64,000 bases of DNA, from contig JAOARD010000076.1 of assembly GCA_025210735.1 (NCBI GenBank), positions 1-64,000 on the forward strand, read 5' to 3'. Shown in pieces: positions 24,799 through 34,477 of the stretch. The stretch's first letter is position 1, and each line of letters begins with the position of its first letter. The notes below the pieces were generated by a model, which worked only from the letters and a program-made list of their open reading frames with translations, was not told where the DNA came from and ran no database searches. This stretch comes from Bacteroidales bacterium. Its GTDB lineage: Bacteria; Bacteroidota; Bacteroidia; Bacteroidales; UBA6680. The translations under genes were made by a program, and so were the position numbers.

Positions 24799-26535
24799 AT
24801 GAAAACAATAAAATATATTATTATATCTGTTCTGTTTATTTGTTTATCACTTTTAACAAATGCTCAGGAGATAAATAACACTTTATACTTCTTAAAAAAC
24901 AATCCTCAGAACAAGTATCTGAATCCGGCTATACAACGTAACTACAAATCGTTTTCAACATTTCCGCTTTTAGGAAAAATATACATTAACTACTCAAACA
25001 CAGGTTTCGTATACAATGATATTATTCATAAAGGTTCCGGTAATCTAAGCGATTCTCTTATAATTGATCTGGACAAATTCTATAATACAATTAAAAAGAA
25101 CAACTACATAATTGTTAGTTCAGAGATCTCTTATCTGTCGTTTGGAGCAGCACAGGGTAAATCGTTTGTTACGTTTGATTTTACAAACAAGAGTGACTTC
25201 AGGCTGGGATTTGACAAGATATTCTTAGGTTATTTTATTAATGGTAATAGTATGTACAGGGGTAGTAATTATGACCTTGGTAGTATTAGTCTGAATATGT
25301 TATCGTATAATGAGATTGCTTTTGGGGTAAGCAGAGCTATTAATGATAAATTAACTATTGGGGTTAGAGCAAAGCTCCTTATGGGAATTGCCAATATTAA
25401 CACTGAGAAATCAACCTTTAATATATTTACCTCTGAAACCGGCGATAAACTTGTTATAAACTCTGAATACCTTATAAGAGCATCAATGCCCGTTAACTAT
25501 AAAACAGATGAAAATGGATATATTGATGATTTTGAAATTAAAGACGATATATCGCCTGCCGGAATTGTATTAAATACTAATAATCTTGGTTATGCTTTTG
25601 ACTTTGGTGCCTTTTACAAAATATCAGACAGGATTACAGTAAGTGCTGCTGCAATTGATCTTGGTATTATAAACTGGAACGATAATGCTACAATTCTGAA
25701 ACAGAAGACAAGTTATACATTCAACGGGGTTGACTTATCAAACTCACTTGATGATACATCTGCTGACTACAAACCTATTGAGGATCTGTTTAACGATATT
25801 TCCGATTCTATTACAAATCAATTAAAACCAACATATACCGATCAGAAATACAGAACTAATCTTACTGGTAAATTAATGATTTCTGGTACGTATAATGTTA
25901 ATAACTGGTTAAGCGGTGGCGTACTCGGGAGAACTGATATATACAAAGGAAAATGGTACCCTTCATTAACAGTATCAGCAAACACCTACGTACTGAATGG
26001 TTTTAGTACTGCAATTACTTATACTATAGGTAACGGGAGTTTCAACAATCTGGGGCTGGGTTTAAGTACAAGGTTAGGAGCATTTCAGCTATATATTGTA
26101 ACAGATAATATTCTTGCTCCGGTTATTCCGCATAAAACAAGAAATATGAATTTTGCTGCCGGAGTAAATTTTGTTTTTGGCAGTACAAAAGAGGATAAGA
26201 TAAGCAGAAGAGAGAGAGTTGTTGATGATATAGAACCGGAACCAGATTTGATTGTAAGAGATACTATATTAAAAAGTACGCCGTTTATAGACAGTACTTT
26301 GCTAAATGATAATCGTCCGTATACTGTTCCAAAAACTGACTCTCTGAACAATACCGTAGTTCAGGATAGTACAAAAATTATAATATTACCAGAACCATCA
26401 ATTAAATCTGATACTATAATAAAACCAAAAAAGATTGATAAAAAGAAGAAGACAAAACGTAAAAAGAAGAAAAAATCTGAAGAAGGTGAATCTTCAAACT
26501 ATTTTAAAAGAATAGAGGCAACCAAAGATGATTAA
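24799..26535 (+). CDS. DUF5723-type outer-membrane protein
   Basis: About 578 residues from the ATG at 24799; an upstream TTG only adds seven residues before the signal peptide (MKTIKYIIISVLFICLSLLTNAQ). The N-terminus NTLYFLKNNPQNKYLNPAIQ and the many alternating beta strands fit a PorV/FadL-like barrel of the DUF5723 family (LGGALSVS-like, NLGLGLSTRLGAFQLYIVTDN near the end). After the barrel there is a long acidic and proline-containing tail. It ends in a run very rich in Lys (KKIDKKKKTKRKKKKK), probably periplasmic and interacting with peptidoglycan or nucleic acid. It is paired with the upstream lipoprotein. Confidence 0.75.
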   Translation: MKTIKYIIISVLFICLSLLTNAQEINNTLYFLKNNPQNKYLNPAIQRNYKSFSTFPLLGKIYINYSNTGFVYNDIIHKGSGNLSDSLIIDLDKFYNTIKKNNYIIVSSEISYLSFGAAQGKSFVTFDFTNKSDFRLGFDKIFLGYFINGNSMYRGSNYDLGSISLNMLSYNEIAFGVSRAINDKLTIGVRAKLLMGIANINTEKSTFNIFTSETGDKLVINSEYLIRASMPVNYKTDENGYIDDFEIKDDISPAGIVLNTNNLGYAFDFGAFYKISDRITVSAAAIDLGIINWNDNATILKQKTSYTFNGVDLSNSLDDTSADYKPIEDLFNDISDSITNQLKPTYTDQKYRTNLTGKLMISGTYNVNNWLSGGVLGRTDIYKGKWYPSLTVSANTYVLNGFSTAITYTIGNGSFNNLGLGLSTRLGAFQLYIVTDNILAPVIPHKTRNMNFAAGVNFVFGSTKEDKISRRERVVDDIEPEPDLIVRDTILKSTPFIDSTLLNDNRPYTVPKTDSLNNTVVQDSTKIIILPEPSIKSDTIIKPKKIDKKKKTKRKKKKKSEEGESSNYFKRIEATKDD

Positions 26536-26568
26536 GGTTGCCTCTGATAGATATTAATTTAAATTTAC

Positions 26569-29145
26569 TTAGCCACATTTAGAGTTTCCACAATCCTGAC
26601 AGGTTAAACACCCCTCCTGATATATCAGATTATCAGATTCGCACTCACTACATTTCTCGTTCTTATTTGCCTTTGTTCCGTTAGGAATAAAACGTTTAAG
26701 AGCACGCTCAACACCATTCTTCCATGTATTTATTGTTTCGCTGTCAAGCTGAAGTGAACCTACAAGGTTTACAACATCTTGTATAGGCAAACCATATCTT
26801 AATGATCCTGAAATAAGTTTTGCATAGTTCCAATATTCAGACTTAAACATATGCGAAAGTCCACCTAAAGTATTGGTATAACCATATTTGTCTATATACT
26901 GAAAATCGTACCTGCTTCCTCTCTCATCCTTTACCTTGATAATTTTACCAGATGTAATTCTCTTTGGAATTGGGAACATCTCCTCATCAACAATACCTGT
27001 GAATATCTCATACGGACGGTTTTCATACAAACCAACAAATGCAATCCACTTCTCATGGTTATTATTAAATCGTACAATCTCTGCATCCAAAACACGAGGG
27101 CGCTTCTTTGGTTTTGTTATTGATACCGAATCCTCTTTTTTGCTATCGGCAGATACTAAAACACCTGCTCTTGAACCATCGCGATAAACTGTAACACCTT
27201 TACAACCACTCTCCCATGCTGTTTGGTATACCTTACCAACAACCTCTTCAGTAACATTATTTGGCAGGTTAACAGTAACAGATATCGAATGATCGACCCA
27301 TTTCTGTATTGCTCCCTGCATCTTTACCTTATTTACCCAATCAATATCATTTGATGTTGCTTTAAAGTATGGCGATTTTTCAACAATAGCTGTAAGCTCT
27401 TCTTCCGGCAAATTCTCAACCTCTTCAGCTTTATAACCATTCATCTCTAACCATGTAACAAACTTGTGATGGAAAACAAAGTACTCCTCAAACGAATCTC
27501 CAACGTTATCAACAAACGACACCTTTACACCTGAATCATTAGGATTAACCTTTCTTCTACGCTTATAATAAGGCAGGAATACAGGCTCAATACCAGATGT
27601 TGTTTGCGACATCAGGCTTGTTGTTCCTGTTGGAGCAATTGTTAATAACGAAATATTTCTTCGTCCGTATTTAACCATATCTTCATAAAGCCCCTTATCA
27701 GCATCCTTAATTCTGTTAATTAAAGGGTTCTTTGCCTCTTTTTCAGCATCGTATATTTTAAATGCACCACGCTCTTTTGCCATGTTTACCGATGAACGAT
27801 AAGCTTCAATTGCTAATAGCTTATGCACCTTTACAGAGAAATCAATTGATTCGTCAGAACCATATCTATATCCCATTGCAGCATGCATATCACCTTCAGC
27901 TGTTATTCCAACACCAGTTCTACGACCTTCTTCAGCTTTATTTCTAATATTCTCCCACAGAAGTCTCTCTACTCTTTTGATCTCTTCTGATTCAGGATCT
28001 TTATTAATCTTTTCCAGAATTTTATTAATATTCTCAATCTCCAGATCAATAATATCATCCATAATACGCTGAGCTTTTTCAACATGCTCTGTAAACATAT
28101 CAAAATCAAACTCCGCTTTATCTGTAAATGGATTTTTTACATAACTATATAGATTTACTGCCAGCAATCTACAGCTATCATACGGACAAAGAGGTATCTC
28201 TCCACACGGGTTTGTTGATACTGTTTTATATCCTAAATCAGCATAGCTGTCGGCAACAGACTCTCTGATTACAGTGTCCCAGAATAGTATTCCCGGCTCT
28301 GCTGATTTCCATGCATTATGCACAATTTTTTTCCAAAGTTTTTTGGCATTTATCTCCTTTTTATATGTTGGAGAATCTGTGTTAATAGGATATTGCGTTA
28401 CATATGAGTTACTGTTTTTAACAGCATTCATAAATTCATCATCAATCTTTACTGACACATTTGCTCCGGTAATTTTACCAGGAGTCATTTTAGCATCAAT
28501 AAAATCTTCTGAATCCGGGTGCTGTATTGATATACTCAACATAAGTGCACCGCGTCGCCCGTCCTGAGCAACCTCACGTGTTGAATTTGAATATCGTTCC
28601 ATAAAAGGCACAACTCCTGTAGATGTAAGGGCACTATTAAGCACCGGACTACCCTTTGGACGTATATGTGACAGGTCGTGTCCTACACCACCTCTACGTT
28701 TCATCAGTTGTACCTGTTCCTGATCAATCTTCATTATTCCACCATACGAGTCGGCAGGGTTATCATGACCAATAACAAAACAGTTTGACAACGATGCTAT
28801 TTGATACTTATTGCCAATTCCTGCCATAGGTCCACCCTGAGGAATAATGTATTTAAAATCTTTTAATAGTTTATAGATCTCATTTTCAGGCATTGGATTC
28901 TCATATTTGCCTTCAATTCTGGCAATCTCTCTTGCCAAACGCTGATGCATTTGATCAGGATTACTCTCATAGATGTTTCCATACGAATCTTTAAGTGCGT
29001 ATTTGTTTACCCAGACAGTGGCAGCCAGGTCATCACCTTTAAAATATTTTTTTGATGCCTCAAGTGCATCTTCAAAGGTGTAAGTTTTTGGTTTGGTTTC
29101 CTTGCTTGTTTGCATTGTTTTTTGTTCAACAGTCATTTTCGTCAA
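26569..29145 (-). CDS. nrdJ: Vitamin B12-dependent (class II) ribonucleotide reductase
   Basis: 858 residues. It reduces ribonucleotides to deoxyribonucleotides using adenosylcobalamin to generate the thiyl radical. Visible motifs are GPMAGIGNKYQIASLSNCFV near the substrate site, TNPCGEIPLCPYDSCRLLAVNL, the LLTIAPTGTTSLM loop and VTVNLPNNVTEE. The C-terminus is a zinc-ribbon-like CSECESDNLIYQEGCLTCQDCG, with reductant cysteines, as in the ~850-residue TSCPD-containing NrdJ subfamily. It is a single gene. Several in-frame Met codons occur at the start (residues 1, 4 and 11). I looked for a cobalamin riboswitch upstream and saw none. Confidence 0.93.
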   Translation of the reverse strand: MTKMTVEQKTMQTSKETKPKTYTFEDALEASKKYFKGDDLAATVWVNKYALKDSYGNIYESNPDQMHQRLAREIARIEGKYENPMPENEIYKLLKDFKYIIPQGGPMAGIGNKYQIASLSNCFVIGHDNPADSYGGIMKIDQEQVQLMKRRGGVGHDLSHIRPKGSPVLNSALTSTGVVPFMERYSNSTREVAQDGRRGALMLSISIQHPDSEDFIDAKMTPGKITGANVSVKIDDEFMNAVKNSNSYVTQYPINTDSPTYKKEINAKKLWKKIVHNAWKSAEPGILFWDTVIRESVADSYADLGYKTVSTNPCGEIPLCPYDSCRLLAVNLYSYVKNPFTDKAEFDFDMFTEHVEKAQRIMDDIIDLEIENINKILEKINKDPESEEIKRVERLLWENIRNKAEEGRRTGVGITAEGDMHAAMGYRYGSDESIDFSVKVHKLLAIEAYRSSVNMAKERGAFKIYDAEKEAKNPLINRIKDADKGLYEDMVKYGRRNISLLTIAPTGTTSLMSQTTSGIEPVFLPYYKRRRKVNPNDSGVKVSFVDNVGDSFEEYFVFHHKFVTWLEMNGYKAEEVENLPEEELTAIVEKSPYFKATSNDIDWVNKVKMQGAIQKWVDHSISVTVNLPNNVTEEVVGKVYQTAWESGCKGVTVYRDGSRAGVLVSADSKKEDSVSITKPKKRPRVLDAEIVRFNNNHEKWIAFVGLYENRPYEIFTGIVDEEMFPIPKRITSGKIIKVKDERGSRYDFQYIDKYGYTNTLGGLSHMFKSEYWNYAKLISGSLRYGLPIQDVVNLVGSLQLDSETINTWKNGVERALKRFIPNGTKANKNEKCSECESDNLIYQEGCLTCQDCGNSKCG

Positions 29146-29417
29146 GTGATTGATGATTTATCTTTTTTCTAAAAATTTTAAACATTTGATTTATCGCAAA
29201 TAAGAATATTTAGGGTATCCTTTTTTGGTAGATGCAAGTTAAGAAGAACATCAAAATCAATCAATAATTACGGCTATTTAATTATTAACAACAGCGAACC
29301 ATCCATACCGTAACAAATTATAGTACAAATAATTAACACTGTTGATATATCACAAACAAGCTACATTTAATAAGCACTTACAATAGTGCTGTTACAAAAA
29401 TAACAATAGCCGTTAAA

Positions 29418-30620
29418 TTACTTCAGCAGTGGTTTTAAATGTTCTAGTTTCCCATCGGTTTTATCAACCTTTATACCTAACAGGTAAGCCATAAATGGAT
29501 ATAAATCCACGTTCTTCATCCATTCAGATTTACTCCCATTTCTTATTTCAGGACCTATTGCATAAAACACAGCACTCATGTCTCTGTTCTTAGGATCGTA
29601 ACCATGCGTACCTGATGAATATCTTGGTTTTTTACGATAAATACTCCATGAACTATCGGCTACCAATACAAAATCGCCAATCCTATCACTCTTTCCTAAA
29701 ACAAGTCTGTCCGGAATTTCATCCCTTTTCCATGCTGTTGCATGAGGAACAGATTTAAGTTGATTATATAATTCTACATATTTGCCATCAGCAGCTGTAA
29801 AGTAGTATACCGGATTTCCACCATATACCCTTTTTACAATAGAGTTATCAACATAATTCTTTATCATTACAGTTTTATCAGCCGATAATTGTGCCATTCC
29901 ATGATCTGATGTAATTACAACGTTTATGCTATCCTGAAGATTCAAAGATTTAATTGTCTTCATTATTTGTCCGGTAAATTGATCCATATCTGCAACAACA
30001 TTAACTATCTCTTTACTGTCAGGACCATAGTTATGTCCCGATTTATCAGGCTCATGATGATACAACATTATAAATCTTGGACGTTTAGTGTCAGGCAAAG
30101 TTAACCATTGTCTTAAGGTATCTATTCTGGCATCATTTGATAGCTTCTGATTATAGTAGATAAAATAGGTTGGAGTATATCCGTTAATCTTGGCTTCTGA
30201 ACCAACCCAAAATAGTGTAGCACTCTTTATTCCTTGTTTTTCAGCAGCAACCCATATTGGCTCACCTCCATAAAAAGCACCGTTACGTACAGCTTCTCTG
30301 TTAGATATACGATATTCAGCATCTAATTCAGGGCTATAAAATGAGTTAAGTACCAAACCATGATTATCCGGATGCAATCCGGTAGCCATACTATAATGAT
30401 TAGGAAATGTTTTAGATGGAAAGCATGGTTCGCTATATTTTACTCTTCCGCCATTACTTTCAATTGAATCAAATATTGGAGTACTAGTTTTTTCAGGATA
30501 GTCCCACCTAAAACCATCATATGATATTACCAACAGGTATTTTGATTGCGTTTTTTGCGAATATACTGTTGTATTTAACACAAAAATTAATAATCCTAAT
30601 ATTATAACTATCCTTCTCAT
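29418..30620 (-). CDS. Exported nucleotide pyrophosphatase/phosphodiesterase (alkaline phosphatase superfamily)
   Basis: 400 residues with a signal peptide (IVIILGLLIFVLNTTVYSQ). The NPP-type two-metal site is visible: YLLVISYDGFRWDY (metal Asp), the nucleophile Thr in CFPSKTFPNHYSMATGLHPDNHG, LYHHEPDKSGHNYGPDS, VVITSDHGMAQ and SGTHGYDPKNRDM. These enzymes hydrolyse nucleotide or phospholipid phosphodiester bonds outside the cytoplasm. The exact substrate cannot be told. It is a single gene with a promoter-like element 20 bp before the start. The GldN gene follows after a terminator on the same strand, so it lies upstream of nrdJ and downstream of the T9SS operon. Confidence 0.9.
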   Translation of the reverse strand: MRRIVIILGLLIFVLNTTVYSQKTQSKYLLVISYDGFRWDYPEKTSTPIFDSIESNGGRVKYSEPCFPSKTFPNHYSMATGLHPDNHGLVLNSFYSPELDAEYRISNREAVRNGAFYGGEPIWVAAEKQGIKSATLFWVGSEAKINGYTPTYFIYYNQKLSNDARIDTLRQWLTLPDTKRPRFIMLYHHEPDKSGHNYGPDSKEIVNVVADMDQFTGQIMKTIKSLNLQDSINVVITSDHGMAQLSADKTVMIKNYVDNSIVKRVYGGNPVYYFTAADGKYVELYNQLKSVPHATAWKRDEIPDRLVLGKSDRIGDFVLVADSSWSIYRKKPRYSSGTHGYDPKNRDMSAVFYAIGPEIRNGSKSEWMKNVDLYPFMAYLLGIKVDKTDGKLEHLKPLLK

Positions 30621-30639
30621 CTCTTATACATTTAAGCTA

Positions 30640-30647
30640 CAAAAATA
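30640..30647 (-). promoter_or_regulatory. -7 promoter element of the phosphodiesterase gene
   Basis: TATTTTTG on the minus strand fits TAnnTTTG, 20 bp upstream of the start codon, between the gldN terminator and the gene. Confidence 0.45.
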
Positions 30648-30689
30648 GCAATATCCTTAACCAATTATAATAACCAACACATTTATACA

Positions 30690-30716
30690 AAAAAAGAGGG
30701 CAAATGCCCTCTTTTT
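30690..30716 (-). terminator. Terminator after gldN
   Basis: A near-perfect stem with arms AAAAGAGGGCA (30692-30702) and TGCCCTCTTTT (30705-30715), with A and T runs on the two sides. It ends the porP-gldKLMN operon. Confidence 0.85.
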
Positions 30717-30733
30717 ATTATATCATACAGAGT

Positions 30734-31687
30734 TTAATACTCCCACAAATCGTGTTCAAAATTGAATATTTCCTCTTCAATTCTCTTTCTCTCCTGAGAG
30801 ATAAGATAGTTTCTTTCTACCGGATCAGTAACTCCTTCGTAAATCTCCTCTAACATCATATTGTTCTTAACATTCTCCTCTCCAACAATTACGCTCTGGA
30901 AATAACGTTTTTGGAAAACATCGTCAAGACTTAATCTGATTTTATCGTTTCGTGGATTAAATAACTGTGCATTCATAAAAGCACCACGTACATCCTCATA
31001 TTTTACCCAAAACAGAGGTTTAACAGCTTTTACTTCTGACTCTCCTTTATCTACCTCTAAAAGCGGACAAAGACCTAATACACGTACAAAAACTCGTGAG
31101 TATTTACTATCAAAGAACCACTCCTCAAATACAAAGTACGAAGAGATATTAGCGAAACTATTAACAACATAGTCAAGAACTTCTACCTTGTTAAGAGAAT
31201 CAACATCAATTTCAAGTTTATCCTTAAAAAGAGACTCAATGTCAGCTCCTTTAGAGAATGGCCATTCGTTACCATCATAAAGCTTGATGTCATCATACAT
31301 CATCCCTTTAAGTATATTTGCATTGATCTTTGGTGAATTTTCATCAGCAATACCATCACTATCAAGATATGGTTTAAAATCCATAATTGTTGTGAAGATT
31401 TCCTGTGACAAGCTTGAACGATCAACATAAAGTCTTGGTCCAAGGTGAATCATAGGCTGATTCATCTTCTGTCTAAGATCAACTTTTCTAAGAATACGTT
31501 TCTTCCATATTACGTCTGCCGGACGACTAACAGGATATCCTATTTTACGTCTGTCTGTAGGCTCATTTAGACCAGGGTACTGCTCCTTGGCAGTCACTTT
31601 TCTGTCCCCTGTTACATTCTGCTGCGCAATACCATCAACCGAAGTTAGTAGCAAAAATGTTACAATATATACCAGAGCTCTTCTCAT
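30734..31687 (-). CDS. gldN: T9SS ring protein GldN/PorN
   Basis: 317 residues with a signal peptide (YIVTFLLLTSVDGIAQ). The body is typical of GldN/PorN: ADVIWKKRILRKVDLRQKMNQP, then FSKGADIESLFKD, FVFEEWFFDSKYSRVFVRVLGLCPL and the C-terminal EEIFNFEHDLWEY. GldN and GldK form the periplasmic rings of the T9SS attached to the outer membrane. It is the last gene of the porP-gldK-gldL-gldM-gldN operon, 8 bp after gldM. Confidence 0.93.
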   Translation of the reverse strand: MRRALVYIVTFLLLTSVDGIAQQNVTGDRKVTAKEQYPGLNEPTDRRKIGYPVSRPADVIWKKRILRKVDLRQKMNQPMIHLGPRLYVDRSSLSQEIFTTIMDFKPYLDSDGIADENSPKINANILKGMMYDDIKLYDGNEWPFSKGADIESLFKDKLEIDVDSLNKVEVLDYVVNSFANISSYFVFEEWFFDSKYSRVFVRVLGLCPLLEVDKGESEVKAVKPLFWVKYEDVRGAFMNAQLFNPRNDKIRLSLDDVFQKRYFQSVIVGEENVKNNMMLEEIYEGVTDPVERNYLISQERKRIEEEIFNFEHDLWEY

Positions 31688-31695
31688 AATATCTT

Positions 31696-33360
31696 TTAAT
31701 TAACAGTTAATACAATATCGTTAATTTCACGAGTCTCCCCATCAGGGCCTTTCACCTTAATATTCTCAACAAACAGTTTTCCACCTCTCTTAATACCTTT
31801 AATCAGGTTTTTCTGCTGTTGGCTAAAGTTTGCCCCTCTGTTAGACAACTCGTTAATCATACCACCACGTACAGTAGCAATCTTAAAGCTGATTACGCTA
31901 AATCTTAAATCAAAGTCGAACCATTCAGGCATTTTAACTGCAATACCTTTAGATCTGACAAGATCCATACGCGATACTTTTTTACCCTTAACACCTCTTA
32001 CACTTGCAAAAGGATCAGGTACAGGTTTTACCCTAAAGTTCTTAGTGTCAATAAGCTGACGTTTTCCATCAACTCGTGCATATACGCTAACCTTACATGT
32101 ACTCCCCTTACCAGGTTTTACAATATACGTACTACCAATCTTACGTTGAGTACCTGAACTAACAGAAGCCTCAACATTTGCCTCTGATACACCTGCTACA
32201 GATACACTAACAGGGTTATCAACACCACGATAGAAAACATTCATCTTCTCAGGAGAAACAACTACGTTAGGCTCTGCAACTTCAAATTCTTCATCAAACT
32301 TTCTACTTATAAATCCACCACCATCTGGGCTTTTAATCTGAATTAAACCCCTATATTTGTTTGTTCCAACACGTAATCTTGAAGCCGGTAATTCCAGTTT
32401 AGCCTTACCATTCTCAACAGGTACAGAAAAGTAATCAACACCTTCTTTACCAACCATTACAAGCTTCGGATTCCCATCATCATCAACCGTCTCAACATAG
32501 TTCCCAATATACACCTTTGGTATTTGTGTAGAATCATATGCTGCCAGTGATATATCTGCAGAAAACTTATTTCCTTTTACAACATAGTTTGATTCAGGTT
32601 GTACATTAGCTGTTATTACGTTAAAACTAAACGAACCTGCATCTATCTGTCCTTTTAAGTATCCTAATATCTCAGATTCACTATTTATAATATTAACCTG
32701 AATACTTGATAACTGTGGTAATAATGCAATCAAAGGAATTCCTTCGAAACGACTATGCTCCCATGATTTTTTACTAACAGTCTCTCCTTCATCACTTTTC
32801 TTTGCAGAACCTGTATTCAGATTTCTCTCAAGTGTATTAATCAAACCAGCATATTTAACTCTATCTGATTGTTCAATTAATCCTATAAGGAAATTCCTAT
32901 AATCATCAATCTTAGACTTAATAACTTGTGCCTCACCATTATTATTAGAGCCAATAAACATCTCATTTCCTACATTAAGATCTCCCTTTGACTTTATTTT
33001 TTCAGGATAAATTACATTGTCCTTTATAGCATCCGCATCTTCTCCATCACCCTTCTTTACAACAGCAATTTTTAAACTATCAATATACTTATTAAACTTG
33101 TCTGTTTCTACTTTGACAAGAAGTGATTTTTCATACCATTTAAGAGCCTTCGCCTCATTTATCTCTTTAGCATTCTGCAAATCAACATAAGCAGAAGATG
33201 TTTCTATTTTGAAATTCTTAGCAGTTTGAGTAAGTCCATCCTCAACCAAAACAAAAGCATCCAATACCTCGGCCGACACATTCATTGCTAACATAGCTGT
33301 TAGTACTAAATACATCATACCGATCATTTTTTGCCGTGGTGTCTCTTTTCCGTGTCCCAT
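31696..33360 (-). CDS. gldM: T9SS motor protein GldM/PorM
   Basis: 554 residues. The N-terminus GKETPRQKMIGMMYLVLTAMLAMNVSAEVLDAFVLVEDGL holds the single membrane helix that pairs with GldL. The rest is a long periplasmic rod of four domains, visible as beta-rich stretches such as GNKFSADISLAAYD and VSPEKMNVFYRGVDNPVSVSV. GldL and GldM form the proton-driven rotary motor that powers secretion and gliding. It lies 20 bp after gldL and 8 bp before gldN. Confidence 0.94.
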   Translation of the reverse strand: MGHGKETPRQKMIGMMYLVLTAMLAMNVSAEVLDAFVLVEDGLTQTAKNFKIETSSAYVDLQNAKEINEAKALKWYEKSLLVKVETDKFNKYIDSLKIAVVKKGDGEDADAIKDNVIYPEKIKSKGDLNVGNEMFIGSNNNGEAQVIKSKIDDYRNFLIGLIEQSDRVKYAGLINTLERNLNTGSAKKSDEGETVSKKSWEHSRFEGIPLIALLPQLSSIQVNIINSESEILGYLKGQIDAGSFSFNVITANVQPESNYVVKGNKFSADISLAAYDSTQIPKVYIGNYVETVDDDGNPKLVMVGKEGVDYFSVPVENGKAKLELPASRLRVGTNKYRGLIQIKSPDGGGFISRKFDEEFEVAEPNVVVSPEKMNVFYRGVDNPVSVSVAGVSEANVEASVSSGTQRKIGSTYIVKPGKGSTCKVSVYARVDGKRQLIDTKNFRVKPVPDPFASVRGVKGKKVSRMDLVRSKGIAVKMPEWFDFDLRFSVISFKIATVRGGMINELSNRGANFSQQQKNLIKGIKRGGKLFVENIKVKGPDGETREINDIVLTVN

Positions 33361-33380
33361 CTTACTTGTTCGGTTTTAGA

Positions 33381-34436
33381 TTATTTAATATACTCTACAG
33401 ATGATAACATATTACCATAAACGTCATTCAGTGAGCTTAAACTAGAGTTTAGTTGATCTAACTGAATATTAAATTGTTGTGTTTTACCAGAAGCATCATG
33501 TAGTTCTCCAACAACAGCTTTTGACTCCTCAAGAAGAGTATTATACTCCTGTGTTGCCATCTGATGTACAGCATTAAGAGCTGACAGATTCTTATTAAGT
33601 TCAACCATATTGTTCTTAATATCACCTGATACCTGCTCAACAATACCTTTATTTGATTCAAACTCTTTACCAAGTTCCGATATTGAGAATGTTACACCCT
33701 CAGTAGCACCCATAACGCTCTCTGAAACACGATTTCCTGCAGCAACAATCTCATCTTTGAACTGCTTACCAGCACCATCAATATTATTAAGGAACATATC
33801 ACTTGCATTGTTAACACTTGATGCAGCTTTTTCATAGCTCTCAGCAAGGTTACCAAACGACATATTCAGTACATCTGTAGTATTTTTATGATTCTCAGCA
33901 AAATCAGCTAAATGATCAGATGCATGATTAAGGTTCTTAACATATCCCTCTGTAGCAACAGTAGCTTTTGATATATCTGATAGAGAACCAGCTGTTTTAC
34001 TCAGATTATTAATACTAGTCTGAAGTTTATTAGCTGCATCAGGATCAAGACCTGTATGGTCAACACCACCAATAGCCATTCCACCACCTGAAGCTCCAAG
34101 CTCTCCTAAAACACCTGTGATAATCTCTTTAATATCATTTGCATCAATTCCTACTTTACGTGAACTTTCCGTAACGTATTCATCATCATGCATACCTGCA
34201 AGTTCAGGATATACCAATGTCCAATCAACCTCTTCGTGTATCGGCTCAAATGCCGAAAAGAAGAATATAACTGCCTCTACAGACATACCAATTGTCAACA
34301 TTATACCAGCAAAAGGCCAGTGTTGAAGTTTAAACAGAGCACCCACAATAACCAGTGCAGCACCCATACCATATAGTTTGGCCATAAACTTTTTCCACTT
34401 CTCCCCCTGAACTATTTCACTCATTCTAAGTCCCAT
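33381..34436 (-). CDS. gldL: T9SS motor protein GldL/PorL
   Basis: 351 residues. Two membrane helices occupy residues 20-60 (YGMGAALVIVGALFKLQHWPFAG; IMLTIGMSVEAVIFFFSAF), with the membrane-embedded Glu54 of SVEAV matching the proton-path Glu of known GldL. The large cytoplasmic part is coiled-coil rich. The start could also be Met5 (MSEIVQGEKWKKF). It lies 41 bp after gldK. A cytoplasmic domain of about 280 residues is longer than in gliding Flavobacteria, as in Bacteroidales PorL. Confidence 0.93.
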   Translation of the reverse strand: MGLRMSEIVQGEKWKKFMAKLYGMGAALVIVGALFKLQHWPFAGIMLTIGMSVEAVIFFFSAFEPIHEEVDWTLVYPELAGMHDDEYVTESSRKVGIDANDIKEIITGVLGELGASGGGMAIGGVDHTGLDPDAANKLQTSINNLSKTAGSLSDISKATVATEGYVKNLNHASDHLADFAENHKNTTDVLNMSFGNLAESYEKAASSVNNASDMFLNNIDGAGKQFKDEIVAAGNRVSESVMGATEGVTFSISELGKEFESNKGIVEQVSGDIKNNMVELNKNLSALNAVHQMATQEYNTLLEESKAVVGELHDASGKTQQFNIQLDQLNSSLSSLNDVYGNMLSSVEYIK

Positions 34437-34477
34437 CTCGAATAATATTATAAGTTTTTTAAATAGAGTTTTATTTC

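Noticed and set aside
29146..29417. Possible cobalamin riboswitch upstream of the B12-dependent ribonucleotide reductase
   Set aside because: No B12-box-like sequence or multi-stem architecture could be found; only a distant 9-bp inverted repeat (29270-29278 with 29405-29413) is present.
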